Assembly (NCBI GenBank): GCA_903813345.2
Contig: CAIIXF020000011.1
Span: 13,001,754-13,065,753 of the forward strand
Length of the DNA: 64,000 nucleotides
Source of the DNA: Owenia fusiformis
Taxonomy: Eukaryota > Annelida > Polychaeta > Sabellida > Oweniidae
Direction of reading: 5' to 3'
A program made the translations under genes and the position numbers. Shown here piece by piece: positions 51,321-64,000 of the stretch. The notes under the pieces were generated by a model. It was not told the DNA's origin and did no database searches. It was given only the letters and a program-made list of their open reading frames with translations. The first letter of the stretch is position 1, and each line of letters starts with the position of its first letter.

Positions 51321-53279
51321 GGGGAATCAACCCGAACAAGAAGTCGCATTTTCAAAAATAATTAAATTTTCAAAGTTGATAGACAATTTTCGAAACCATA
51401 TTTCTTGATGTACTTTTACATGCAGATTTCAAATATGACATCACTTTTACTGAATTTTGAATATGTAATGACGTAAATCAAGATCATTTCTACTCACATC
51501 TAGCCTATTGGTTCAAAATTTCTATGCTGATACTTTGGTACAAGGGAGCTGAAATTTTCAAGATGGCTACTATTTATCAAAACATTTTATGTTCCGCTGG
51601 ATTTGCCCCTCCCCTCTCATTTATTTAATTCATTAACATAAATTTGGCCTTTGTGGCCCCTTGAAAATGGGGCTCAATTTTTCAAAAAATGGATTGAAAT
51701 GGCTTCATGCATGGAAAGGAATTTTCAAAGGATGTTCTCCCCCTTGTCGATTTTCTCGGTTTACACCCCTGAATCAAGACTTCGTGTATGTATTGCAAAT
51801 TGCAATAATTGTATATTTCATCTGTTTTCTTTGATCATAGTATGCAATTTGAAAACTATATTTAATATTTTTATATTCTTTTGCATAAGTAGTTGACGTT
51901 CAATAGGTCTTACTTGATATTCATATTTGAGATGTTTAGATCATATCAATATCAAAGTAAAATGATTTTTAGCAGTCAAAGGATAGTGTGTCTAGCCAGT
52001 GGGGATTCTTGTAAAAATATTATGCTATAATTGATGTGGCGTAATTGTAGACATTTTTATCACCCTAAGTCTAAACTGTACATGATTACATATTAGGTGT
52101 GAATTCTCTAAAGGCATATTCCACATACAATATAATAAAGAAATATTGAAATGTTTAACCTAATGCATAAACTACCCATAATTTAAAAAACAACAGTTAC
52201 TTGTGTGGTTAAGGTCACTCAGACCTAACTTCCCATGATTAAAATATATTCTAGGAGGCATTTCTTGTAAGGAGGGGTGGGAGTTAGTCAATATCATTTT
52301 TCGATCCTTACTTTTTACCTTCACCAATAGACCCCCCCCCCCTCCCCGGATATTGTTCAAGATCTGTAAGTAAGTAAGACTGTAAGACTGGGAAAGGTTT
52401 CTGGGAGAGGGGGGGGGGGGTCACAAAGTTTCATTCATGTCAAGATGACAGAATATTCAGGAAGTGAACTGTTGAGTACTTCCACCTAATAAACCCCTAT
52501 AGCTATTTATTGTAAGAGATAAGGCCATGTGTAAATTTCACAAATCATCCATCCTGACTATCTGCCATTTTTCTTTAAAATTTGAATGAACTGAAGATTT
52601 TCTGATATTTATGTACACTAAAGAGTGTTGCCTACAAGCCTCACTGCTTCATTTCTCCCCATTTCCACTGTATTTTGTTTTTTAATACGCGACCATCATG
52701 ACATTTTGAAATTAATATATGGGTATTCAGATAACATATCCTTACCCATATTTCTATTACCCGTACTGAGAATGACACATCACGCGACAGGTAAAACAAT
52801 TGACCAATTGAAGTCTTATTAAACATAACACAAGTACACATGTTTTTTAGAGTTTGAGTAGGTTAAAATGTCCCAACAGGTAAATATGGTGCTCAGGTAA
52901 GTGTTTACCTGTCTCAAGCTGTCATTATATGATAACCCCTCTAACCCAATGTAAATTAAAAACAAGGTGTTTTTGTTGAAAAGAACAAATAACTGGGAGT
53001 TGAAGGCTGGATCACCAATTGATGTCAAGGTTGATTTAGGGCAGGATGTTCTCTTGAGTGTAAGAGCTTTGTACATTTAATAGTCGAGCCTCTTTTATTC
53101 AAGCAAAATCAACCTTTGTGCTGGAAAGCATAGGCAGAATGCTCTTTTACATTATTGGTTTCAGCAAAATTACTTACAATAGAAGACTTGCAACATCTAC
53201 AGGGTATCTTCTTTGCAATGTTGAAAACTCTTTTTTCGGGAGGCTTTTCTTTGCTATGGTAACTGGGTATCTCTTACTT
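51321..53279. other. Intergenic, no gene seen
   Basis: Contains a C11 tract (52332-52342) and a G12 tract (52409-52420). No supported gene. Confidence 0.5.
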
Positions 53280-53460
53280 TACTTTTTAGCTCATTTACTT
53301 ATGGTGCAAACTCATTTTACTTATGGTGCAATCTTATCAGCAATATGGTGCAAGAACATTTACCATTTGGTGCAATCTCATTCACAGTCTTTATGGTGTA
53401 ATCTCATTCACGGTCTTAAGAACTTGCAAGCCTACTTTCCTAAGGGTGCAATCTAGTATT
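53280..53460. repeat. Degenerate short repeat TTATGGTGCAATCTCATTCA
   Basis: Six or so loosely spaced copies; scattered relatives continue to ~53710. Confidence 0.6.
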
Positions 53461-56400
53461 CTTTTAGTCTTGCTCAAAGACTGTATCCCCCGTCAACTTC
53501 ACTCTCTTTACCTGGCAATATACAAGAGAGAAGGATAAAAGGGGGGGGGGGGAGTACAGGGTCTTTTAAGCAAGACTAGTATTCTTTATTTTAATTTGCA
53601 TGACCTCATCATAGAAAAGGTTGTCAATTTATGGTACAATCTCATCTCCTAAAATGCAATTTCATTTTCTTTATGGTGTAATAATTTCACATTTTATGGT
53701 ACATGAGCTCATTGCAATAACCCTCTGCTAGTACTTCACTTATTAGAGAATGCTTCATTTATTTGGATAAAGGTTTGATATTAGATATTGCGTCAGGAAG
53801 ATATTCTACAGACCTTTATTCCTCAATCTCATTTAACGTTGAGTTAATGATTTTATAAAACTTTTAATTAATTTATGAACTTCTATGGATTAATTGAATA
53901 AAATATGAATAGATATAATGGTATTGAGATGACACAATTGGAAGGGGGGGGGGGTAGTATGAAGGTTATCTGAACAGTGTACCTTGATCACTTGAGATGA
54001 TCACTTCGTCAACCATGTTATCTTTTCTATTGACTGTTTCTGTTTACTTGAATCAGCTGATTGAATGAAACATGATTCTTAATCAACTTTTATGAGCTCT
54101 TTAAAGTTCATCGATTTCAAATTTATTAATCCTCGACTAAAGACTTTAAATCAAAAAATAATGACATAGTACTTGTACTATTATGTACTAAGTACATAGT
54201 ACATGATCTCTCTGGTAAAGTGCATATTGTCAGAGGGGACGTGGTATGATGTTACTTTAGTAAAGTCTCCAAAGGGGATATTTCTAAATACACCAATACT
54301 TCATTGCATTTTCATTCTGAACATCGCTACATTTTGGTAACACTCCCCATTCCAAATGAGCATTCCAGTTTTGTTTTATAAATGGCAAAAATAAAGTTAG
54401 ACATATGTTCCATTTTGTCACATAATCAACTGTATTTTGATCACTTTATCACTACTCTTGTGACATTGTTGGTTTCAGCATTGAGGTTCCTCATAAGTTG
54501 ACTTGACCTGAGCATGCACTGTAAACAACACATTCCTTCAGTGTTGATTTATTTCTCTCTTTAAATCAATGTTCAACTGTTCAAGTGCAGTCTGGTATAC
54601 TCTTTGTAAGAGGTCAACTCTTAGAATAAGACAATTATTTGACTTTTTCTAATCAAAAATTCTGACAATACAATTTCAAGTTGCTATAGTACAGTGAAAC
54701 CTGTAGAGTAGAACACCTCTAGCTCTCTGATATTAGAACACTTTCCAGAGTCCCAAGACCAACCGACTTAATGTTAAATGAAGTGGTACACCTCACAAGA
54801 ACTATTTTTAGAGGTATCAAAGGTGTTTCCCTTAACAGGTTTAACTGTTTATGTTTTACATGTTCACAGTTACCGATGAGATTGTTAAGATTGTCTATAT
54901 GTCATCAGTTAAAGTCAGAGGTCAATGTGGCTGCAAAGAGAACCAGGGTATGTGCTTCTTCATTTTCATACTTTATCAAATTAAAGTTGTAAGGGAGAAG
55001 CCCAAATTGACTTTGTCAATTCTAAGTTCTACATTTACTTTTTTTGAATTGTCTATGTCAGGAATTTTCTCTAATCAGGCGGGGAGGGGGTACAGGGGCC
55101 TAAGTATGGTCCCTTAAATGTGAGGTCCACAAAAATAAGGTATTTTGGAGATGGTCCCAACAGCCCTTCTACCCTAAGATACTGCCTATTAACAGCAATA
55201 TCAAATATTAACAGCAATATAAAAGCAATATCATTCAGAGAAGTAACAAGCTTCTTAATCAAAGAATTTTCCTCAATAGTTCATTGTTGTCTATTTGAAG
55301 ATGAGACAATAAATCATTTTGAATATTTCCTGTACTGCAATTGATTGCAGAAATTCCTATCTCCCTACTCTATCAGTAAGAGGTATGCATCTCACAGAGT
55401 GGATTCAATCGAATACAAACAAAATTCCCATCAATTACCTTTTTTTGTCAGATCCAGGTAGCTTTTACAATATTTGTGCTTACATTGTAGGTGGTGAACT
55501 ATTGCGGATGTATTTTTTTAATCTGTCTATCTCTTACCAGGTATAACAAACATATTTCTTCATAGTCTTAAAATCTTGTTTAGTAACCCTTACAGTTAAA
55601 TTCTGCACAAAAAAACTGATTCTAATTGTTTTCTTGTTTCATTTATTTAAATCAAACACCAAGATATAATATTGCTTATACATGTTTTTTTGTGATATCA
55701 ATAAAGTGTCTAGTGGTTTTATGTCATTGAACTTGTTTTGACCAGCATCCGGATCTGTCAACAAGTTCTAGGCCTACATTATTTTTATCACGTACATATT
55801 CTTGGACATGTTATTATATTATTATATTAGATAAATCAAGAGTTGTTATGTTAACAATATCAGTACACAGACTGGAACAAAAGAGCACGGTTTGATGGCT
55901 GGCATAAGGCCAGCTTTTTACATGTTTATAGTCATTAACATCTGATTTTGAGGATGAATTTAACATAATTTCATGATTTCCATAATAAAAAGATTAACAG
56001 ATATGAATTCATTTTGTGTTAATTTAAACACAATATATAAAAGTAGAAAAAATCCTATCCAAATACATGTGTCAAATTATCAAAAATACAATTAACACAA
56101 TGTTTGATAAAAGAATAGCATTGCAAATCAGTCAGGTTTGCAACTATAGAAATCTGTTTTACTATTTCTACTTTAGCTTTATTATGTTCAAAATAATTAA
56201 ATATAAATTAACATGTATGAACCAGTAATAATTAGAAAAAAACTTTGTCAGGATCATGTCTAACTATGATGCCTGATCATGTCTGGTAATAGTGCAGTAA
56301 ATATCTGTTTGTCAGCCATATCATTGAAACATGACAGATCTATGTTATTGATTGGAAAAACAGGCAAACTGGTAAACACAGATGATTCATAGAGATTCTC

Positions 56401-56517
56401 ACATGTAGTCCACAGACAGTAGACCATCATTATGCACTTATGTGGTGATGAGTTCCGTTTTTGTGGTTCTGTTGTCAGTTGTAGTACATGTGAATTAGAA
56501 TCAGATCAAAAGTTGAA
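53461..56517. other. Intergenic, no gene seen
   Basis: G12 at 53541-53552 and G11 at 53944-53954. At 54693-54760 a single-copy segment (ACAGTGAAACCTGTAGAG, GTAGAACACCTCT, TTAGAACACTTTCCAGAG) resembles the units of the minisatellites at 48.3 and 56.5 kb. Confidence 0.5.
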
Positions 56518-56950
56518 CACCTATGCATTAATCACCTCTATAAGTTGAACACCTCTTTGAACTGAACACCTCTTTAAGTTGAACACCTCTTTGAGTTGAA
56601 CACCTCTATAAGTTGAACACCTATTTGAGTTGAATACCTCTATAAGTTGAACACCTCTTTGAGTTGAATACCTCTATAAGTTGAACACCTCTTTGAGTTA
56701 ATCACATCTATAAGTTGAACACCTCTTTGAGTTAATCACATCTATAAGTTGAACACCTCTTTGAGTTAATCACCTCTATAAGTTGAACACCTCTTTGAGT
56801 TAATCACATCTATAAGTTGAACACCTCTTTAAGTTAATCACATCTATAAGTTGAACACCTCTTTGAGTTAATCACATCTATAAGTTGAACACCTCTTTGA
56901 GTTAATCACATCTATAAGTTGAACACCTCTTTGAGACCTCTATAAGTTCC
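56518..56950. repeat. 17 bp minisatellite with 34 bp dimers
   Basis: Strict 17 bp ladder: GTTGAACACCTCTTTGA, GTTGAACACCTCTATAA and GTTAATCACATCTATAA. From ~56690 the last two alternate as a 34 bp dimer. About 25 monomers. Confidence 0.92.
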
Positions 56951-57199
56951 CACTTGAACAATTCTTTATGCTTGTATTATACACCTCTATGATAAGTTGA
57001 TAAGTTATAAACAGTAAGCATATGAATGCCTCTCTAGGTGAAATATCTCTTTATTTGAAACATCTCTATTAAATGACATCCTACACATCCCTTTCAATTT
57101 GAACCATTGTATATTGTATTGCATAGATCATTTCAAATGACAAAAAAGTTATTAATTTGACTTGAACACCTCTGAAAGTTGAACACCCCTGTTATTAGA

Positions 57200-57780
57200 A
57201 CACTTGTATATTTGAGTCATGTTGTAATTGTTTGTTGAACACTTCTGTATTTTTAGTAGACATAGTAATTGTTTGTTGAACACTTCTGTATTTTTAGTAG
57301 ACATTGTAATTGTTTGTTGGACACTTCTATATTTTTTGTAGACATAGTAATTGTTTGTTGGACACTTCTATATTTTTTGTAGACATAGTAATTGTTTGTT
57401 GAACACTTCTGTATTTTTTGTAGACATAGTAATTGTTTGTTGGACACTTCTATATTTTTTGTAGACATAGTAATTGTTTGTTGGACACTTCTATGATTCG
57501 AGTAGAACACTTGTGTAAACATGGTAATTTGTTGTTGAACACTTTTAGACATACTAATTGGTTCTTGAACTTTTCTGTGTTTTGAGTAGACAAAGTAATT
57601 GTTTGTGAACACTTTTAGACATAGTGATTGGTTGTCGAGCACATATGTATTTTTAGTAGACATAGTAATTGTTTGTTGAACACTTCTGTATTTTTAGTAG
57701 ACATTGTAATTGTTTGTTGGACACTTCTGTATTTTTAGTAGACATTGTAATTGTTTGTTGGACACTTCTGTATTTTGAAC
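57200..57780. repeat. Minisatellite, ~41 bp unit
   Basis: Units such as GTAATTGTTTGTTGAACACT followed by TCTGTATTTTTAGTAGACAT; clean at 57220-57490 and 57655-57770, degenerate between. Each unit carries a GTTGAACACTTCTGTA word like the 17 bp monomer at 56.5 kb. Confidence 0.9.
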
Positions 57781-58279
57781 ACAGTTAGCTTTTGAGTACA
57801 TAGTTCTGTTGTATTCTTATTGAGTTGTTAAGGTATCTCCTTGAATTTGGAACTATTAGTTCCTTAATGTGTGGAATACTCAAGATTGATAGTATTGCAC
57901 TCCAGATTACACCCCAGCTGGATATGAAGTCAGCATACTGTTTCTATAACCCAACATTGAAATTTTGGATTAGTCATGTATATTTTATTTTATTTCTCTC
58001 TAAACTTTGAAACGTTTTGTAAAATAGTTTGTGTTGACATACATTTGGAATATTAAACTATCTCTGAATGCTTTTTGCCTTGCTATTGTCATTAATTGTT
58101 AAATTATTTTTGATTTTAAATCATGATTTCCAAGACTGTTTTCTGATGGGGAATGGCATCTGAGTTCTTATCTTTGAGATGCTCTACTGAAAGATTTGAC
58201 ATATATTTCATGATTGGTCAACATATTGCATAAATCACTCCCCTTCTTTCCTACTTCTTGTAAACCAATTTGGCATGGG

Positions 58280-58540
58280 TGTAAAGGGCAACGTTCACAA
58301 GGGACTGGGGTAAGCCACTTCGTGTAAGGGGCAACGTTCACAAGAGACTGGGGTAAGCCACTTCGTGTAAGGGGCAACATTCAAAAGGGACTCGGGTAAG
58401 CCACTTCGTGTAGGGGCACCGTTCACAAGGAACTGGGGTAAGCCACTTCATGTAAGGGGCAACATTCAAAAGGGACTGGGGTAAGCCACTTCGTGTAAGG
58501 GGCAACATTCAAAAGGGACTCGGGTAAGCCACTTTGGTGT
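58280..58540. repeat. Minisatellite, ~43 bp unit, six copies
   Basis: Units of GGGCAACGTTCACAAGGGAC followed by TGGGGTAAGCCACTTCGTGT. Not related to the 17 bp family. Confidence 0.9.
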
Positions 58541-61500
58541 GCAAATAAAGCTATAGTGCTTTGTCTTGTGACCCCCTACCTCCATATATTTCACCTCGAC
58601 AAGTGAGTTGAAGTAGATGGGGTAGAGGGGTCCAGAGACTTGAACAATTTAAGCTAATGCTCTTCTTGTATACATGATCTAATTATATCTAATTACCCAT
58701 GTTTACTCAGGCTATTTATTAGACTGACAGTGTAGTTAAACCCATCTTCAGACCAGACTGAATCAAAGTTTGATATATATGTTTAAAATCTTCTCCCTCC
58801 CAGGAAAAGCTATTAGACTCTGGAGCAAGAGAGTCCCCAGTATAAAAGCCTAGAGAGAACCCTGCCTCCTGAAAATTGATGCAAATTTTAGAAAATGATA
58901 TTTGGATCTAAAAATCATGATCTAAAGGTCTTAGGTTCTGGGACTAAAACCTACATGTTCATATATATCAGCCTCACTTGACTAGAAGGTTTGTTAACCC
59001 AAAGCACCACTCTCTCTATGTGTTTTATGGGACTTTAGATAATGAAAAAATAATATAAAGAAGCAAAATAAAAAATTCACCTCTCACATGGATCAGCTCC
59101 TCAAATGATGGACTATCCAATATGAAGTTTAACATATGATTAACTTTGAATGGCCTAACACAAAGTTAGTTGATGTAAAGGCCAGTATGTACTATAATGG
59201 AGGGATGATTTTGTGTTGTTTAATGTTATCTTTTTTGAATTATTCTATTCAATTTAATTTGATTGCAACGATCAAATCAAATGTCAAAAAAATCATTATG
59301 GTATGATTCAATGTTACAATAAAAAGTGCCTAGATCAAAAATGATTTTAGTATTAGGCCTGTTTCAACCTAATACTTTTTGATTTTAATTAACTGTATAG
59401 TATTTATAGTATACTGTGTTGTTTGAAGTTATCAATTTACTTTTCAATTTATTTCAATTAATTCTGATTGCTCTAATTACATCAAATGTCAAAGAAAAAA
59501 TCATGACTGATTGATTACCCTTACTTCTTTTCCCAAGGCCTATGGGCTTGATACAAGATTTCAAAATTAATGTTTCATTAATTAAATGTGGCCATATATA
59601 TATATGCACTTGATATTATTACGTATACAGCCATTTAATATAGATTTCTTTGGAATTGGTTAGATCAGATCTTGAATTTGCAAACAGTTCTGATACTAAA
59701 ACCATATCTGCCATGTCACTGAAGAATATACTTATAAGAGGGATGGGTTAAATTGATGGAATTGATTGATTGATTCAATGCCCATTGTTTTTTTTCAGAT
59801 GAACATAACTCACTCCAAACACGCCTAAACCTTTCATTTTTTCATAAACGGTGCTTTAGTGTACCTAGATTATTGATTGAGTGTTGTTGTTTTTTATTTA
59901 GAATGTATAAATAACTAGAAAATTGAGCATACTTGAAATTGCAAAATTTCTCATCGTGCATATCTGCCTTAAAAGGGCTTCATGGCTGTGATCTCTCATG
60001 ATTCTGCAAGGGAAGATGGCCTGATTGTTGATGAATGTTTTTGTTTAATCTGCACACCTGTACTCAGGTATGCAGACGGCCTTCCTGGATGATTCATGGC
60101 TGATTCCTGCAGACACAACTTATCTTTTACATGTATAGCCTTCAGTGCATGTTACCTTTAGGCCCAAAGAATATATTTCATGGGAATCACAAAATGAACT
60201 GTGAAATAAGCAAATATGAAATAAACTAGAGGACATATGTATACATGTAATATAAAGTCTGAAGTATATATAGAAATGTGTACTAATTAAATTGTTTGAA
60301 AATCATTTTCAGCCAAGATTGGCGAAACAAAATATCTGAGATTCTAAGGGGTAATTGTAACCATGGCTTTTTTAGAGAACCTTGTTCACAGTAAAAAAAG
60401 TCAAGGAAAAAACAATTTAACATATTTAGGATACAAATAAAAAAGTCCATTAATCATTAGCAGAAAATTAATTTTTCCATTTTTCATCCAGAGTACTCAA
60501 AAGATAGAAGGGGCAGAGATATCATATAATGTCAACATGAACTTATAGAAGAGATATGATTATGTTGTCTGGAAGTCATGAAATTTATGTTATGAGTAGA
60601 GAAACAATAAAATGCTAAGTCAGGATGTTGAACATTTGATTTATGTGATCCACTGAGCTTGCCCTGGATGAGCAGTTAACTGGGGAGCAACACAGACCAG
60701 AACTGCCGTTGCGGCAACAAAATGGCTGTAATTTAACATGAATGATAGCACATGATTCAGTTAATGGGTATCAGTCTTGTTACAATTAACCGGATTTGTG
60801 TTCTGATAGTAGTAGCTCATTTAGACCTCAAACTGAATAACTCATCTTCATCCACGATTTGTTCCATCCATATTGTTACATATAACGGTAGTTCTTGACT
60901 GCTTTACTCCATGGTGCAGTTGGTGAAAACAATCCCATACATCAAACAATTTATTGAGTTCTTATGATATGGCAAACAACTGAGGCCTCATTCTAAAACC
61001 ACCTTGTTCATGTTGTTAGTAGATATTACAGAATGAGGCGAACAATATATTTAGATTTTACTGATGTACCAAGGTTAAGTTTCCTGAATTTGTAGCTTCT
61101 CCCCAGGGTCCTCAATCTCCATACTGTATGCTGAATTAATAGGTGGCTGTATTTACTACTAATATTTGTATAAGGAAGCAGGGCTCTCACCATGAAATAT
61201 TTCGGGTGTGGTGCTAACTTCTTCAGAATAACCGTTCAATCGTGATAAATCATATTTATGTTATATTTTATCCTTTTTACATGCTATTATTGTATATTGA
61301 GTCAAGTTTAGACTGTGGAAACAGTCATGATTTGCCAATAGGGTGTGGTGGGAGCTAAATAGAGTGTGGTGCTGCGTCACAGTCTAAAAGCCTGGCGAGA
61401 GCCCTGGGAAGGTCATGCCCAAAGGAAGAAAATAACAGAATCGTTTCATGATTATGACATCACAAAGTGAATTGACATTTTACCCCCCCCATCTGAGCAT

Positions 61501-61882
61501 AATTAATTTGTGACCTATCAACATTTCGACCCAATCTCTTTACTTTGTTGATAAATTGAAATGTCATTAATGTTTCTTTTATCTGAACTTCAACATGATG
61601 TGACATATTGTCTGATACAAATATGATTAAACATAGTAATCTATAATAATGATTGCTTTAATTATGTTTAATGTTGTGATTGATATATGTTAACTATAGA
61701 AAGTTCATCGGGTCTTGTCTCTTTTGATATTTCAATATTTGTTGTGAAAATGTTTGTTGTAATTGTTGTTGATGTCATAATGGATTTTGTTATAACTGTT
61801 GAGACTAAATTGAATATATTGTTGTAAGAATTGTTGTTGGGACAATGGTTGTAATGTAAAGATGTTGTATTTAGTGTTGGTG
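58541..61882. other. Intergenic, no gene seen
   Basis: AT-rich with no recognised gene or element. Confidence 0.5.
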
Positions 61883-63370
61883 TTCCATTTAGGCAGGTTT
61901 TTCATTTAAGGAGGTGTTCCACTTAGGGAGATGTTCAACTAAGGGAGGTGTTCCACTTAGGGAGGTGTTCCATTTAGGGAGGTGTTCCATTTAGGGAGGT
62001 ATTCTAATTATGGAGGTGTTCTACACTTTTATGGATGTGTTTTACTTATGAAGGTGTTCCATTTATGCAAGTGTTCCACTTAAGGGGATGTTCCATTTAA
62101 GGTGTTCCATTTATGCAAGTGTTCCACTTTGGGGGATGTTATACTTATGAAGGTGTTCCATTTATGCAAGTGTTCCACTTAGGAGGATGTTCTACTTATG
62201 AAGGTGTTCCTTTTTTGCAAGTGTTCCACTTTAGGGGATGTTCTACTTATGAAGATGTTCCATTTATGCAAGTGTTACACTTCGGGGGATGTTCTACTTA
62301 TGAAGGTGTTCTATTTATGCAAGTGTTACACTTCTGGGGATGTTCTACTTATGAAGGTGTTCCATTTATGCAAGTGTTACACTTCGGGGGATGTTCTACT
62401 TATGAAGGTGTTCCATTTATGCAAGTGTTACACTTCTGGGGATGTTCTACTTATGAAGGTGTTCCATTTATGCAAGTGTTCCACTTTGGGGGATGTTCCA
62501 CTTATGGAGGTGTTCCATTTATGCAAGTGTTCTACTCCTGAGGATGTTCTACTTATGTAGGTGTTCCATTTATGCAAGTGTTCCAGTTTGGGGGATGTTC
62601 TACTTATGAAGGTGTTCCTTTTTTGCAAGTGTTCCACTTTGGGGGATGTTCCACTTATGGAGGTGTTCCATTTATGCAAGTGTTCTACTCCTGAGGATGT
62701 TCTACTTATGTAGGTGTTCCATTTATGCAAGTGTTCCACTTTGGGGGATGTTCTACTTATGTAGGTGTTCCATTTATGCAAGTGTTCCACTTTGGGGGAT
62801 GTTCTACTTATGAAAGTGTTCCATTTGTGCAAATGTTCCACTTAGGGGGATGTTCCACTTTTGAAGGTGTTCCATTTATGCAAGTTTTCCACTTTGGGGA
62901 GTGTTCTACTTATGTAGGTGTTCCATTTATGCAAGTGTTCCACTTTGGGGGATGTTCTACTTATGAAAGTGTTCCATTTGTGCAAATGTTCCACTTAGGG
63001 GGATGTTCCACTTTTGAAGGTGTTCCATTTATGCAAATGTTCCATTTCGAGGGATGTTCTACTCATTTAGGTGTTCCATTTATGCAAATGTTATAGTTCG
63101 GGGGATGTTCTACTTATGAAGGTGTTCCATTTATGCAAGTGTTCCACTTCTGGGGATTTTCTACTTACGAAGGTGTTCCATTTATGCAAGTGTTCCACTT
63201 AGGGGGATGTTCTACTTATGAAGGTGTTCCATTTATGCAAGTGTTCTACTTAGGAGGATGTTCTACTTATGAAGGTGCTCCATTTTTGCAAGTGTTCCAA
63301 TTAGGAGGGTGTTCTACTTATAAAGGTGTTCTATTTATGCAAATGTTCCACTTAGGAGGTGTTTCACTTA
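61883..63370. repeat. 1.5 kb minisatellite, 17 bp monomer in 51 bp trimers
   Basis: It starts as plain 17-mers (GGTGTTCCATTTAGGGA) and from ~62110 settles into a 51 bp trimer: GATGTTCTACTTATGAA, GGTGTTCCATTTATGCA, AGTGTTCCACTTTGGGG. Because 51 is a multiple of 3, long frames stay open on both strands (for example units of MQVFHFGGCSTYEGVPF); these are by-products. The reverse complement of the monomer matches the 56.5 kb monomer. Confidence 0.92.
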
Positions 63371-64000
63371 TTTGCTGTAATTTAGAAAGGTGTGTATGGG
63401 AGAAAATGCAAAAAATCAAAATTAACCTTGATATTTAATTATTATTTCAAGGACAAAAGTCAAGTCCATATGGGCAAGTCACATTGTGTGACTCTAAATG
63501 GATGTTCTCAAGTAAACACACCTAATACTTAAGAATATGATTTATAATATAGTAGATTCTCTGACCTAAATGATTTGCAGATACTTGAGATCTGTGAAAT
63601 ATGTGAACAAGGTGTCATTTAAGAGTCAGCCCCCCCCTCCCATGTTATTTATGACGGGACTTGTTACATTTTCTAACTGAATTTGTTGCCAAATTCTGTT
63701 TGTTGAAAAGGCAATGTTGAAAATATTCAATTTTGTAGAGATTGTTAATAGAGAAGGGCTTACAACATGCTGGTGCCTTATCCCATAGTCTTGCTATAGA
63801 CAGCAAAATTTGTCTTTAAAAATTATTACCACCTACCCAATAAATAAAAAAGGGATTTTACTTTTGTTGTATAGTAAGTATGAACCATATATTACAATTA
63901 CAGGTAGTGATTCCCTCTTCACATATATAGGCATCTTTAGAAGGGGAACCAGGAATATACACTGTAAAGGGGTGACACCATGTTTAAACGTAAACCATGA
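63371..64000. other. Intergenic, no gene seen
   Basis: No recognised feature up to the end of the window. Confidence 0.5.

Noticed and set aside
55120-55344. LINE-like C-terminal fragment
   Set aside because: HFEYFLYC only vaguely resembles the RT tail motif; no tail, no second block.
56518-56950. CRISPR-like array
   Set aside because: Units are contiguous without unique spacers and the genome is eukaryotic.
57253-57663. 136-codon minus-strand frame
   Set aside because: Product of the 41 bp minisatellite.
62113-63438. Long frames with 17-residue repeats on both strands
   Set aside because: They arise because the minisatellite period is 51 bp, a multiple of three; both strands are open and no exon context or homology exists.

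Overview
This window is animal nuclear DNA, most likely from a marine invertebrate. It is AT-rich, has one gene spread over many small exons with GT...AG introns, and is crowded with DNA transposons, MITEs, a LINE fragment and minisatellites. I cannot settle the phylum from sequence alone. There is no operon structure, and the small open frames outside the features below look like chance or repeat-derived frames.

Layout. 1-2.2 kb: at least 16 tandem copies of a ~145 bp unit, each carrying a tRNA-Gly-like sequence with GTC at the anticodon and a T-run behind it. 2.3-4.1 kb: a second degenerate tandem array. 6.0 kb: a promoter-like site and short first coding exon that probably opens the one real cellular gene, a taxilin (vesicle traffic, syntaxin-binding coiled coil). 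Its 13.8 kb first intron holds a stack of mobile elements: a small Tc1/mariner-type MITE, a 2.4 kb inverted-repeat element with a tRNA-like insert, a 2.0 kb palindromic element, a truncated LINE, and a ~7 kb Kolobok-like DNA transposon. The last carries a transposase and, in divergent orientation, an accessory Cys-rich protein. The transposase frame is broken by two different hAT-type MITEs; leaving out each insert and one copy of its 8 bp target duplication makes the frame continuous again.

19.9-31.8 kb: the remaining 12 taxilin exons, all with compatible phases, predicting 557 residues. Upstream of exon 5 are three tandem partial copies of that exon, each with its own acceptor site. Several introns carry MITEs close to acceptor sites. 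The gene ends with an acidic Ser/Gln-rich tail, and a candidate poly(A) signal lies near 32.65 kb.

32.7-64 kb: about 31 kb with no gene I can support. It holds a GC-rich Harbinger-type MITE (37.5-38.1 kb), a 1.6 kb element with internal tandem repeats (38.6-40.2 kb), a long hairpin (44.6 kb), a mariner-type MITE (45.8-46.5 kb), and minisatellites at 48.3, 56.5, 57.2, 58.3 and 61.9-63.4 kb. The 56.5 and 61.9-63.4 kb arrays use the same 17 bp monomer in opposite orientation.
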